This document shows positions 32,587 through 41,221 of a DNA stretch of 64,000 bases, in pieces. The notes beneath the pieces were generated by a model that was not told the origin of the DNA, searched no databases, and was given only the letters and a program-made list of their open reading frames with translations. Source of the stretch: Candidatus Woesearchaeota archaeon (GTDB lineage: Archaea > Nanobdellota > Nanobdellia > Woesearchaeales > GW2011-AR4); contig JACOZN010000002.1 of NCBI GenBank assembly GCA_016181305.1, forward strand, positions 1 through 64,000, in the 5' to 3' direction. Numbering within the stretch: position 1 is the first letter of the stretch; every line of letters begins with the position of its first letter. The position numbers and the translations under genes were made by a program.

Positions 32587-34491
32587 TCATACATATGGTA
32601 TATTTTCATGGAACTTGATTCCATACACATAAACATAATTCCACAGCATGCCCCTTTTTCTGGTCACAAAGACTGAAAAGCCTGCGTCCCTGAACATTTT
32701 TTCTATGACCTTGTCGTTGGACAGCCATGCAACATTCGGTATAACTTTGAAGAAATCAGCATAATCGACAAATACAATCTTTCCGCCGTAAGGCAGCAAG
32801 TCCCTCATCTCCCTCAGCACCTTTTTCACGTCCTGAAGATAGCCCATCATTCCTATGCTCACTATGGCATCAACATGCGGTATGGAAGGGTGCACCCTGT
32901 TCACCTGGTGCTCGTCATGGATTATAATTACATGATTATGCCCCTTTTTAATCAGCCTTTTTTTGGTGATTAGCAGGTCCCTCCTCGACAGGTCAGTCGC
33001 ATAAACCCTTCCATTTGGGTTGACAGCCTCTGCAAGATGCAATGTCAAGGTTCCAACAGAGCAGCCGAATTCCAGCACCTTTTTTCCCCTTACATCACCA
33101 AGCAGCGCAAGTATCTCTTTCCTTATGCTTTTCGGCAGTATAATCTTTTCAGTCAGCAGTGTGGCGTATGCAAGGGAGTCATTTATGGCTATGATTGCAT
33201 CGGGATTGTAATAAATCTCGAGAAGAAAATAAATCGGAATTCCGACAAAAATAAGCGACAAGCCAAGTTTTAGTATGCCAATCGCATTTGCCTCGTTCAA
33301 AAGCCACAGGGACATAACGCCTAAAATTAAGGCTATTATAATGGCGGAGCCGGCTCCTGCAAACGGCGCTTTAAAGCCTCTTTGCACAGAGGGCTCCTTA
33401 ATCCTGAGCACAGGAACTGACAAAACCACAAAAATATAGAGCAGCAGGCCCAGAGGCAGCAGCAGGCTCAGCAAAGCCTTGTACCTCCCAAACACCATCC
33501 CAAAGACTGCGAGTGCAACTATCGTCTGGAATATAATGGCTTTGTACGGGGTTTTAAAGTCAGGATGTATTTCGCTGAACTGGGATATAAACAGCTTGTC
33601 CCTCGCCAATGCAAGTATAAGCCTTGGAAGGGTTATTATTTCGCCTGCAGCAGAGCCAATCAAGGCTATGAAAATGCCGATGTTTACCGCGAGCATGCCA
33701 AAATTCCCAAAGGCTTTTTCCGACACAAGCGACAAAGGGGCAGAGCTTGAAACAAGAATCTTCCACGGGATTACCCCCAATGAGACAACAGCAACAAGTA
33801 TCCCCATTGCCCCCACTACCACCGTCCCCCACACAATAGCCTTGGGTATTGTCTTTTCAGGCTCTTCTGTTTCCTCGGCAAGATAAGTTGCGGACTCCCA
33901 CCCAAAAAAGCTCTCAGCTATGTAAAAAATGCTGATGAAAATAGAGGCTGCGCCCATTGTGAAAAAAGGAAAATAATTTGAAAAGTCTATGTGGAAAGCC
34001 CCGGGAACCACTACAGAGGCTACAACCCCGATTGACAATGCAGCTATCATGACGACAACAATCCCGCTTGTCTCGATGCCTACGTATGCAATAATATTCA
34101 GAAGAATTATGAAAGAAACGCTTACGGCTATTTTCAGCCAGAAAGCTGACGAAGGCATGAGGTAGTCAATTGCTGCCGCCACCACCAGTGCTGTTGTCAG
34201 GTTGCCCACAATCCATGCAAGCCACCCTATCATGAATGAGAAAAACCTGCTGTATGCGTGCTTGCTGAACTCATAGATGCCGCCTGCCTTTGGGTATGCT
34301 GAAGAAAGCTCTGCAAAAAACGTGCTTATGTAAACTGCAATAAGCGTAAGCGCAATCCATGCAATTATTGAGGCATTCCCAGAATAGTTGGCTGCTATTG
34401 AAACCCCGAAGAACAAGCCAGTGCCCATTATCGATGCTATTGCTAATGACAGGATTGTCCAGAACCCGAGAACCCTCTTTAGCTCAGCCAT
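32587..34491 (-). CDS. APC-family amino acid permease fused to a methyltransferase
   Basis: A 634-residue fusion. Residues 1 to about 430 are an APC-superfamily transporter with about 12 helices, starting LGFWTILSLAIASIMGTGLFFGVSIAA (the family's GxG substrate loop) and SSAYPKAGGIYEF. From about residue 440 comes a class I SAM-dependent methyltransferase: KKVLEFGCSVGTLTLHLAE (motif I from residue 472), VYATDLSRRD, IVSIGMMGYLQDVKKVLREMRDLLPYGGKIVFVDY. The SAM pocket looks intact. One continuous frame joins them; there is no internal start site likely to yield a separate enzyme. The link may couple uptake of an amino acid or amine to its methylation, or place the enzyme at the membrane. I know no named family for this fusion. 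Confidence 0.88.
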   Translation of the reverse strand: MAELKRVLGFWTILSLAIASIMGTGLFFGVSIAANYSGNASIIAWIALTLIAVYISTFFAELSSAYPKAGGIYEFSKHAYSRFFSFMIGWLAWIVGNLTTALVVAAAIDYLMPSSAFWLKIAVSVSFIILLNIIAYVGIETSGIVVVMIAALSIGVVASVVVPGAFHIDFSNYFPFFTMGAASIFISIFYIAESFFGWESATYLAEETEEPEKTIPKAIVWGTVVVGAMGILVAVVSLGVIPWKILVSSSAPLSLVSEKAFGNFGMLAVNIGIFIALIGSAAGEIITLPRLILALARDKLFISQFSEIHPDFKTPYKAIIFQTIVALAVFGMVFGRYKALLSLLLPLGLLLYIFVVLSVPVLRIKEPSVQRGFKAPFAGAGSAIIIALILGVMSLWLLNEANAIGILKLGLSLIFVGIPIYFLLEIYYNPDAIIAINDSLAYATLLTEKIILPKSIRKEILALLGDVRGKKVLEFGCSVGTLTLHLAEAVNPNGRVYATDLSRRDLLITKKRLIKKGHNHVIIIHDEHQVNRVHPSIPHVDAIVSIGMMGYLQDVKKVLREMRDLLPYGGKIVFVDYADFFKVIPNVAWLSNDKVIEKMFRDAGFSVFVTRKRGMLWNYVYVYGIKFHENIPYV

Positions 34492-34522
34492 TGCCTTAAC
34501 TTTGGGCTTTATGTGTCAAAAA

Positions 34523-34738
34523 CCACCAGTCATAGACTGGTGGCATGATTACATTACGATAAACATAGCGTGGTTTTGGACATCACAAAATTCCACTTAT
34601 TGATGGGCAGTTTTTGAGCATCGGAAAAATGCAAAGCATTTTTAAGATCCCAAAAGTCTTTGACTTTTGCGATATCCAAATTCCGCACAATGTACCTGTT
34701 ACACATAAACCACTTATGAAACATAAGTGGAATTTTGA
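34523..34738. repeat. Array of near-perfect hairpins between two divergent genes
   Basis: In about 215 bases without a gene lie four perfect hairpins with 3-base loops: 34523-34543 (9 bp, loop ATA), 34625-34643 (8 bp, AAA), 34651-34669 (8 bp, TTT) and 34710-34730 (9 bp, AAA). A 15-base inverted repeat links 34586-34600 and 34724-34738 over a distance of 120 bases. The rest of 34492-34839 holds only a TATA-like GATATTTAAAAAC near 34736 and the leader of the gene at 34840. Confidence 0.7.
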
Positions 34739-34839
34739 TATTTAAAAACAATTGTTTATACTTCAATGTGGTGAAAAAATTGGAATAAAAAACTGCCCAT
34801 ATCGAAACAAATAAATAACCTAATCAAAATAACAGGAGT

Positions 34840-35862
34840 ATGAAGAATCTGGCCGTTCTCTGCCTTTTTCTTGCATTGATTCCGATAGCCAGCGCTGTCT
34901 GCTTTGTGCCTGGCGAAAATGCAGAAATAAGGGAAACTGCTGTTTTTTGCCCTGGAATTTACAATATTGAAAATGGAATAAAAATCGTCAATGACGGTGT
35001 TATTGTTGACTGCAACAACTCTGTCTTGAATGGAAACGGAATAGGTTATGGTATTTTGGTTAAGGAAAGGCAAAATGTCATTGTAAAAAACTGCAATGTA
35101 TCAAACTACGAAATCGGCATTTACCTTGACAGCACAAACAAAAGCATTTTGGCTGGGAATCATCTTTCAAAAAACAAATACGGGATTGCACTGTTCAATG
35201 CATTTGGCAATGATGCTGGCGGCAATATTCTGGCAGGCAACGCAGACGACAAAATAGCCTTCCTGCCTGCCCAAGCCGGAGACGGGAAGGGGCAGGCTGA
35301 AATGCAAAAAGAGGGGGCTAGCTCCCCGCACCAGGTCATGGAGGAAGTAATAAGGATCAAAAAGCCGTTTTTGAAGGAAAACGAGGTTTTGGACGAGGTA
35401 AATTACATTTTCAGCAAATACTTCGATTTAGCCCAGGAAAATCTCGAGATAAAGAGGGACGTTTTTTACAATGAAAGCGACAAGAGCACAAGAATAATAC
35501 TTCATTTAATGCCCAGAAAGGCGCTGCTTAATGTAAGCGTTTACGAGAAAATACCAAAGTGTGTCAGCGCTTACGTGAATGAAATACTGATTGAGACATC
35601 AGGATACGAGGTTGTCAGAAACGACCCGCTCATAATGTGGACATTCCCCAGGCTTGAGGGCAATAGCGAAATATCATACAAAGTCTTCAGAAAAATTGAC
35701 GGTGAATGCAAGAATCTCCTGCTGGCGTTTGGAATAGCCGCAGGGCTTGAAGGATTTGCAGAGGAAAAAAGCCAAAGCATAAATTATATGCTGGTTATCT
35801 CATTCGCCATGGCCGCTGCTATTGTTTTGTATTACATCAACCGAAATTCAGGGCGAGCCTGA
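34840..35862 (+). CDS. Secreted protein with NosD-like beta-helix part
   Basis: A 340-residue protein with a signal peptide (MKNLAVLCLFLALIPIASAVC). Residues 30-140 look like a parallel beta-helix of the NosD/carbohydrate-binding kind (GIKIVNDGVIVDCNNSVLNGNGIGYGILVKERQNVIVKNC...). A low-complexity linker is followed by a second globular domain, and the C-terminus ends in a membrane anchor (YMLVISFAMAAAIVLYYI). The Shine-Dalgarno AGGAG is about 3 bases from the ATG. It overlaps the end of the convergent gene by 26 bases. Extracellular and anchored; function unknown. Confidence 0.75.
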   Translation: MKNLAVLCLFLALIPIASAVCFVPGENAEIRETAVFCPGIYNIENGIKIVNDGVIVDCNNSVLNGNGIGYGILVKERQNVIVKNCNVSNYEIGIYLDSTNKSILAGNHLSKNKYGIALFNAFGNDAGGNILAGNADDKIAFLPAQAGDGKGQAEMQKEGASSPHQVMEEVIRIKKPFLKENEVLDEVNYIFSKYFDLAQENLEIKRDVFYNESDKSTRIILHLMPRKALLNVSVYEKIPKCVSAYVNEILIETSGYEVVRNDPLIMWTFPRLEGNSEISYKVFRKIDGECKNLLLAFGIAAGLEGFAEEKSQSINYMLVISFAMAAAIVLYYINRNSGRA

Positions 35863-36571
35863 AGGCATAGGGCTTGCCCAATATCAATGACTTCTGATCC
35901 CTTATGTCATAGACCATGGAATCCTTGTATGGGAAGACAGTTACATTGACGTCATAAACGCCCAGGTCCGTCCTGTCAACGCTTGCCGGCATTTTGGCAT
36001 TTAAATCCGCAATTTTGGCAGCCAAATCGTGTATGTATTTCAGCCTGACGTTCAATAGCGACGAGAATTTCTCGAAATTAAGCTGGCTGCCCCGGCTGGC
36101 TACTTTGAGCGGCAGTTCCACTTCAAACAGGACATCATTCTGGTTTATCTGCACTCTTGAGCTTGCACTGCCTTTTTCAACATCCCACCCCTGGCTCTTG
36201 AAGTCCTCAAAGTCCCTGAGGCAGGCATTAATGTTGAGGCTCATGTAACCTGAAAGCTGGTCTTGCAATTTCTCGATTGGCGGAACTCTGCTTCGGCTGC
36301 CGTGAATGTAATATTCAACCCCCGAATTCGGGGCCTGCAGGTAGCTGTCAAGCACTATTATTCCCTGCCTGCCGAGCAGCCTCAGGCTGTCTTCCGCTGT
36401 TTTCTTAATGCAGCCGCTTATGTAATTATCAATGCTGGTTTTCTCAAATACCAGCGGCTCGGCTGAATTTTTGTTCCTGAAGTGGTTTGCCGCGTAAATC
36501 GCCAATCCCGCGACTATTGCAATAAAAACCGCGGCAATAATTATGAATGCAATCTGGGCTTTTTTATCCAT
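35837..36571 (-). CDS. Pilin-like anchored surface protein
   Basis: A 244-residue protein with N-terminus MDKKAQIAFIIIAAVFIAIVAGLAIYA, a basic KKAQI start and a hydrophobic helix, similar to archaeal pilin-like proteins, then a soluble extracellular domain with two Cys (GCIKKTAED, NACLRDFE). A family of this layout is widespread in these archaea, but no function is known to me. It overlaps the upstream secreted-protein gene (36564) by 8 bases and is convergent with 34840. Confidence 0.68.
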   Translation of the reverse strand: MDKKAQIAFIIIAAVFIAIVAGLAIYAANHFRNKNSAEPLVFEKTSIDNYISGCIKKTAEDSLRLLGRQGIIVLDSYLQAPNSGVEYYIHGSRSRVPPIEKLQDQLSGYMSLNINACLRDFEDFKSQGWDVEKGSASSRVQINQNDVLFEVELPLKVASRGSQLNFEKFSSLLNVRLKYIHDLAAKIADLNAKMPASVDRTDLGVYDVNVTVFPYKDSMVYDIRDQKSLILGKPYAFRLALNFG

Positions 36572-38081
36572 CTTTCCACATACCGCTTATTTTTTCATGC
36601 TCCGGCGGCAGTATTGTCAGCCTGTTCTTGCCGTTGTCCTGCACGAGCACATTGCCTTTTATGGCTGCTGTCGGCTCAAAGTAGCCTGTCCCGTAGTTGT
36701 AGTTTATGTTCTGCTCCAAATCCCCTTTTTTGAGGTTCACTTTCAGCTGGATTACGCTGTGGATTTCATTTCCAATCTCCATTTCTTTTATACTGTAGTA
36801 ATTGCTCGGGTAGGCTATTGACAAGTTGCCGTTTATATTTTTCTTATTCGTGAGAAAAATGCTGTCGAGGAAAACCATGTTATTGTCGTAGGATAATAGC
36901 GCGTTTATATCCCTCAGTCCCCTGTATACAAAACTGCTCAGCAAAGATGCAGTCTGGTTGTTTTTCAGAGGGTATCTTAAATAATTCACTATCCCGTTTA
37001 GTTCAATATTTTTTTCGACAAAATCCACTAAGCCGTTGTAGTCTTTGAACAGCTGCGCCTTGCTTTTCCTCAGGCACAGCCTGTAAACACCTGATTCTTT
37101 TGGGATGTTGACGGCAAAGTCCTTTCTCAAGTCCCTGTCGCTGTAGAAATAGCTTCCGGCAGGGGTGATTGTGAGGCATTGGAATCCGAAAACTTTATCA
37201 GTCTCTATGGCAACGGAATTATCTGACTCAACGCTTTCGTTGTAGCCGTCTTCTGCTTTTATAAATGTTCCATTTTCCATAACATATTGGGGATTGCCGC
37301 TGCTTTTGTCGACAGTTATTTTTCCCTTGCCGGAAAATTGGTACTCATTAAACGTGCAGTCGGTGATTTTCAGGTTGACATTCGATTTTGTAGTAATCTC
37401 GACTTGACTGCTTACCCTGAATTCGCTGTCTTTTATGTTGTCAACCCTTATGCAGTCGCTTAGGAAAGAGTCTGCTTTTTCTACTGAGAAAACATCTTCA
37501 TAACCGTAAAAATTGTCTATGTTTGTTGAGGCGCTTTCATTCGTCAATATAGAATCAGCGTGCTGGAATTTTAATTTTATTCCGTCATAAGAACACTTAA
37601 TGCAGTTGTTTATTGACGTCTTGTCAATTTTCCAGAATTGTATAGTGTCAAACTCAACACCATTGCCGACAACTTTACCATTAGTTATTCCCCCTGTAAC
37701 AATGGATTTTTTTGTTATTTCGCTTAAAGTTCCATCTTTTGCATTTTTGTCAAGCTTGTTCCAGTCTTTTACTTTGTTGATGTTCGGAGTGCCAGCGGGG
37801 TCTTTGAAAGATAGCTGTTCTTTTGTGAGCTGTTTTAATCCATTTTCAGACAATTTATCTATATTAGGGCTAATTTGTTCTGGTGTGAGCTCGCTGATTT
37901 TACCTGTTTTTTCTATACTCTTTAAATTATGCTCAACTTCACTTTGGGAAAAAGATTGGATTTCCTGAGATGACATTCCTTGAATAGCCTCTGGATTGAA
38001 TACATGTTCGGCAAATGCAACGGTTATGCAAAATAAAAAAATTAGAAAGTAGGAACTTAAATGCTTGATATTAGGGGTCAT
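36564..38081 (-). CDS. Secreted protein of unknown function
   Basis: A 505-residue protein with a signal peptide (YFLIFLFCITVAFA) and then a helical region with repeated LTPEQISPNIDKLSENGLKQLTKEQL-like phrases, resembling short peptide repeats. A beta-helix-like middle (FDTIQFWKIDKTSINNCIKCSYDGIKLKF...) and a larger C-terminal domain follow. No transmembrane anchor is seen. It precedes the pilin-like gene 35837 with an 8-base overlap; the two are probably secreted partners. Confidence 0.65.
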   Translation of the reverse strand: MTPNIKHLSSYFLIFLFCITVAFAEHVFNPEAIQGMSSQEIQSFSQSEVEHNLKSIEKTGKISELTPEQISPNIDKLSENGLKQLTKEQLSFKDPAGTPNINKVKDWNKLDKNAKDGTLSEITKKSIVTGGITNGKVVGNGVEFDTIQFWKIDKTSINNCIKCSYDGIKLKFQHADSILTNESASTNIDNFYGYEDVFSVEKADSFLSDCIRVDNIKDSEFRVSSQVEITTKSNVNLKITDCTFNEYQFSGKGKITVDKSSGNPQYVMENGTFIKAEDGYNESVESDNSVAIETDKVFGFQCLTITPAGSYFYSDRDLRKDFAVNIPKESGVYRLCLRKSKAQLFKDYNGLVDFVEKNIELNGIVNYLRYPLKNNQTASLLSSFVYRGLRDINALLSYDNNMVFLDSIFLTNKKNINGNLSIAYPSNYYSIKEMEIGNEIHSVIQLKVNLKKGDLEQNINYNYGTGYFEPTAAIKGNVLVQDNGKNRLTILPPEHEKISGMWKDG

Positions 38082-38118
38082 GACAATTATCTACATTCTT
38101 TGGAATATAAATAATTTC

Positions 38119-38706
38119 CTAAATCTTCCCCGTCTTTATGCGATTCAGATAAACTCGTGCTGGAGTACTGGAAGGATTGATGTTTTTCAGTATATAAATA
38201 AGGTGTTCCTCGGCAATTTTTTTATATTGAGGTTCACTAAACTGGGTTAAGTAAAGATATGCAAGATTAAATCTTTGAGCTTCTTCATTTGGATTAAATT
38301 GTATGGCTTTAATTAGCGCGGATTCAGCCTTTTTTGGTTCTCTGGCGAGGCTATAAGCAACTCCCAAATTGTTGAAAAAAAGGTCGCTTTGATTTTTTGG
38401 ATCCTCCTCATAAGGCTGCAGTATATCCAAAACATCTTTGTAGCTATCTGGCTTCAGTATTCTACCGGCTTTTCTTGCTATTTCATTATAATCCATTTGT
38501 GCTTTTTTGTCAATTCCATCACTCTGCCCGTAAGCTACTCCTCCCAATAATTTTTCAAGTTCGTTTCCGCTAGAATTCTGCACAACTCTTTCTATGCCTT
38601 TAGAACTGCCTCTAAAATAATTAAAAGCGTCTTTTGCGGCATCAATTGATGGTGCTGTGCCCAAACCAAGAAAAGCTGCCAAAGGCAAAGCGTATTTGTG
38701 TTTCAT
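38119..38706 (-). CDS. TPR-repeat exported protein
   Basis: A 195-residue protein with a weak signal peptide (MKHKYALPLAAFLGLGTAPSIDA) and a C-terminal TPR region (NLGVAYSLAREPKKAESALIKAIQFNPNEEAQRFNLAYLYL), a two-repeat scaffold for protein contacts. It lies 37 bases before the secreted 505-residue protein on the same strand. A TATA box (AAGTTTATAAAG, minus strand, about 38728-38739) is about 25 bases before the ATG. Confidence 0.68.
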   Translation of the reverse strand: MKHKYALPLAAFLGLGTAPSIDAAKDAFNYFRGSSKGIERVVQNSSGNELEKLLGGVAYGQSDGIDKKAQMDYNEIARKAGRILKPDSYKDVLDILQPYEEDPKNQSDLFFNNLGVAYSLAREPKKAESALIKAIQFNPNEEAQRFNLAYLYLTQFSEPQYKKIAEEHLIYILKNINPSSTPARVYLNRIKTGKI

Positions 38707-38790
38707 GCCCTTTCCATTCTTTTCTCTCTTTATAAACTTTTCGTTTTTTTCACTCTATTAAAGTAGTGAAATATATATGATTTATATAGC

Positions 38791-38812
38791 TTATTTTCTA
38801 TATAGAAAATAA
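38791..38812. promoter_or_regulatory. 22-bp perfect palindrome between divergent promoters
   Basis: TTATTTTCTAT (38791-38801) followed by its exact complement (38802-38812), in the 155-base gap between the TPR gene and the Dph2-like gene. Long perfect AT-rich palindromes at this spot commonly serve as operator sites for dimeric regulators; it could also be a chance feature of a very AT-rich gap. Confidence 0.45.
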
Positions 38813-38861
38813 ATAACACTTATACAAAACTTTAATATATTAATCAGCTAAACCTTTGTTT

Positions 38862-39554
38862 ATGAAAATAATGATGGTTGAATCAAGGTACAAGGGCAAA
38901 ATCAATCTGTCAAATTTAGATGCATCCATTCTGCCAAAGAATATTGGGTTAGCCACAACAGTCCAGTTCCTTAACTATGCTGATGAGATAAGGCAGTTTC
39001 TTGAAAGCAATGGAAAAAATGTTTTTGCGGACAAAATAAGGCAGAAGTACGAAGGGCAGCTGCTCGGCTGCGACACAGGCGCCGCAGAAAAGGTAAAAGA
39101 TAATGTTGACGCGTTTCTTTACATTGGAACAGGCATCTTTCATCCATTGGGAATTGCATTAAGCATTGAAAAGGATGTTTTCTGCTACGACCCCATAAAT
39201 GCAGTAATGTCAAAAATCGACAGGAGCGAAGTTGAAAAGTACAACAAAAAAAGGAAGGCAGCCTACATGAAATTCCTTGAATCAACGGAAATCGGCATTT
39301 TGGTTTCATTGAAGCCCGGGCAGAATAATTTCAGGAAAGCTGTTGAGCTGAAAAGGCAGCTGAAGGGCAAGAACTGCTGCATTTTTGCATTCGACACACT
39401 TGATTTCAGCCAGGTTGAGAACTTCCCGTTCATCCAGTGCTGGGTTAACACTGCATGCAACCGCATACTTGATGACCATTCTAAATTCCCGAAGCCATTG
39501 GTTGACTTGGGAGACATAGAAAAGATGGAATTGCTGGCAATATCAGCCAAATAA
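38862..39554 (+). CDS. dph2: Dph2-like protein, short form without the N-terminal domain
   Basis: A 231-residue relative of archaeal Dph2, the Fe-S enzyme that starts diphthamide synthesis on EF-2. Recognisable are KNIGLATTVQFLNYADEIRQFLESNG (start of domain 2), GQLLGC (C70), LYIGTGIFHPLGIAL, and NTACNRILDD near residue 205. The family normally has about 330-340 residues and three cluster Cys, one from each domain. Here the whole first domain with its YGAC-type Cys is missing, replaced by some 20 residues. Either this is a split gene with the partner elsewhere, or it has changed function. The EF-2 His is retained. The ATG at 38862 is chosen over TTG at 38856. Confidence 0.78.
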   Translation: MKIMMVESRYKGKINLSNLDASILPKNIGLATTVQFLNYADEIRQFLESNGKNVFADKIRQKYEGQLLGCDTGAAEKVKDNVDAFLYIGTGIFHPLGIALSIEKDVFCYDPINAVMSKIDRSEVEKYNKKRKAAYMKFLESTEIGILVSLKPGQNNFRKAVELKRQLKGKNCCIFAFDTLDFSQVENFPFIQCWVNTACNRILDDHSKFPKPLVDLGDIEKMELLAISAK

Positions 39555-39815
39555 TTACTTTTTTCTGCCTTTGGAAAGCAGTTCAATAAGAGTTCTTATC
39601 TCTTTTAATTCTCTCTTTGAAACATCAACCATCAGGCTTAGCAGAATAAACATGACCAGAAGGGTGAGCCAGCTGAAAATCGCGATTATCATAAGCCAGC
39701 TTAACTGCCCGCTTTCTGCCCTGTAAGCCTGGTTTATGAGCTGGAAGCCAAGCACAGCAGACGCTACTCCGACAACCAAAAGAACAACCTCAAAAGCACT
39801 CATCCTGTCAGGCAT
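39555..39815 (-). CDS. Small two-helix membrane protein
   Basis: An 86-residue protein: two transmembrane helices (VVLLVVGVASAVLGFQLI and WLMIIAIFSWLTLLVMFILLSLMV) and a charged cytoplasmic tail (DVSKRELKEIRTLIELLSKGRKK) that is probably a coiled coil. The chosen ATG has GAGGTTG upstream. It abuts the Dph2-like gene's end with no gap. Family unknown. Confidence 0.6.
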   Translation of the reverse strand: MPDRMSAFEVVLLVVGVASAVLGFQLINQAYRAESGQLSWLMIIAIFSWLTLLVMFILLSLMVDVSKRELKEIRTLIELLSKGRKK

Positions 39816-39882
39816 CAAACAACCTCTTTTGCCAGAGACTTAAACAAACTATTATTTAAATTTTGTTATTAGTATATGGGAA

Positions 39883-40083
39883 TCAGAATTTCAGCCTCTT
39901 AATCCATTTCTTGCTCTTGTCTGCCCATTCCTTGATGGTTTCCCTTTTTACGCCCAAGATCAGCAGCCCGGCAACTATGAACAGCCATCCCTGGATTATT
40001 GGAATAAATCCCGATATAACGCCGATTATTATTAATATTATTCCAATTATTTTTCTTAGCAAGTCTAGTATATGTTTATACAT
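39883..40083 (-). CDS. Small PGPGW-like membrane protein
   Basis: A 66-residue protein with two close hydrophobic helices (IIGIILIIIGVISGFIPIIQGWLFIVAGLLILGV) joined by a Pro/Gly turn, and a basic C-terminus (WADKSKKWIKRLKF). The I-P-I-I-Q-G-W turn resembles the small PGPGW-type transmembrane family of bacteria. It lies 4 bases after sppA's stop on the same strand, so the two are probably co-transcribed. Confidence 0.6.
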   Translation of the reverse strand: MYKHILDLLRKIIGIILIIIGVISGFIPIIQGWLFIVAGLLILGVKRETIKEWADKSKKWIKRLKF

Positions 40084-40087
40084 GAAT

Positions 40088-41011
40088 TTAAGCAGTTATT
40101 CCGATGCTTGATGCAGCTTTCCTGTCAAACAAAGAGCTTCCGATGCCTTTCCCGACAAAAAATGACTGCCTGCCCATTACATCGCTCAGCACGTCAAGCA
40201 GCGTCTTTTCCTTCTTGTACTCAACTATCTCAGCTTTTATGCCCTCTCTTTTCTCTATGTACCTTACAGCCTCGTCTTTTCCCCCCAGCTCGTCCACCAG
40301 TCCGAGCTCTTTGGCTTCTGCGCCCAGGTAAAACAAGCCATTCGCGACCTTGTCCATATCTTTTTTGTTCAAATTCCTGTTTTTTGCAACCTCGCCTGCA
40401 AAATAGTCCCTTATGCCGTCCAGTGCTCTCTGGAAGATTTCCCTTTCCTCCTGAGTCATTTCCCTGTACGGGCTTCCCAAGTCCTTGTATTTGCCGGAAA
40501 CCAGCCTTTGGTATGTCACATTATACCTCTCCAGCAGTCCGGGAAACTCAAGGTATGACCCAATAACCCCTATAGAGCCTGTAACCGAAACCCTGTTGGC
40601 TACAACATAGTCTGCAGAAGAGGCAACCCAGTAAGCTCCTGATGTCCCTATCTCCCTCACCCATGCAACGGTTGTCTTGTTTGTTTTCCTGACCGCGTTT
40701 GCTATCTCTTCAGATGCAACAGCAGAGCCGCCCGGGCTGTTTATCTCGAGTATTATGGCTTTTATGCCGGGATTTTTGTCCGCCTTCTCTATCAATTCAA
40801 CCGTGTCAAGCGAGTTTGTCATAGTCTCAAAAAACCCGGAATCATCTGTGCCTGATATAATGCCTTCTATCGGTACCAGCGCAACATTTCCTCCCAATGA
40901 CTCGACATCAACCCCCACAAACAGCGAGAGTATTCCGACTGCTATGAACCCGAGCACCGCCAGCATCAGCAAAACAAACAATGCATAGCCCCATCTGAAA
41001 TTTGGTTTCAT
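40088..41011 (-). CDS. sppA: Signal peptide peptidase SppA (S49 family)
   Basis: A 307-residue membrane serine protease that degrades cleaved signal peptides. One N-terminal helix (ALFVLLMLAVLGFIAVGIL) is followed by the S49 fold: IEINSPGG-type motif (LEINSPGGSAVASEEI), nucleophile Ser in IGTSGAYWVAS, SIGVIGSYLEFPGLL, and the general-base Lys in SGKYKDLGSPYREMT. Length fits the short archaeal/bacterial type. It sits upstream of a small membrane protein and downstream of an unknown 64-residue gene. Confidence 0.95.
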   Translation of the reverse strand: MKPNFRWGYALFVLLMLAVLGFIAVGILSLFVGVDVESLGGNVALVPIEGIISGTDDSGFFETMTNSLDTVELIEKADKNPGIKAIILEINSPGGSAVASEEIANAVRKTNKTTVAWVREIGTSGAYWVASSADYVVANRVSVTGSIGVIGSYLEFPGLLERYNVTYQRLVSGKYKDLGSPYREMTQEEREIFQRALDGIRDYFAGEVAKNRNLNKKDMDKVANGLFYLGAEAKELGLVDELGGKDEAVRYIEKREGIKAEIVEYKKEKTLLDVLSDVMGRQSFFVGKGIGSSLFDRKAASSIGITA

Positions 41012-41012
41012 T

Positions 41013-41207
41013 TTACTGCTCGCCCTCTTTCTTGAAAGCCTGGAATATGTCCTTTCTTCCCTGCTTCACGTTGTCAAGGATCTGGTCTTTTGCCATTTCA
41101 AGAAAGCCTATCGCTTCCTGCGGCGTCACATTCTGCGTTTTCATTGATGTCTGTATGTTGTCGGGCATTACATCTACCCTCAACAGGAATATTTTTTGCT
41201 CTGCCAT
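41013..41207 (-). CDS. Small soluble hypothetical protein
   Basis: A 64-residue, mostly helical protein (MAEQKIFLLRVDVMPDNIQ...PQEAIGFLEMAKDQILDNVKQGRKDIFQAFKKEGEQ). Its stop is 1 base before the sppA start, so it is translated with sppA. No family recognised; the tight coupling is the only hint of a link. Confidence 0.6.
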   Translation of the reverse strand: MAEQKIFLLRVDVMPDNIQTSMKTQNVTPQEAIGFLEMAKDQILDNVKQGRKDIFQAFKKEGEQ

Positions 41208-41221
41208 TAAAGCCTCCGCAC

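Noticed and set aside
34523-34738. Simple transcription terminators
   Set aside because: Only some hairpins have a T-run, several lie far from gene ends, and archaeal termination does not need such hairpins.
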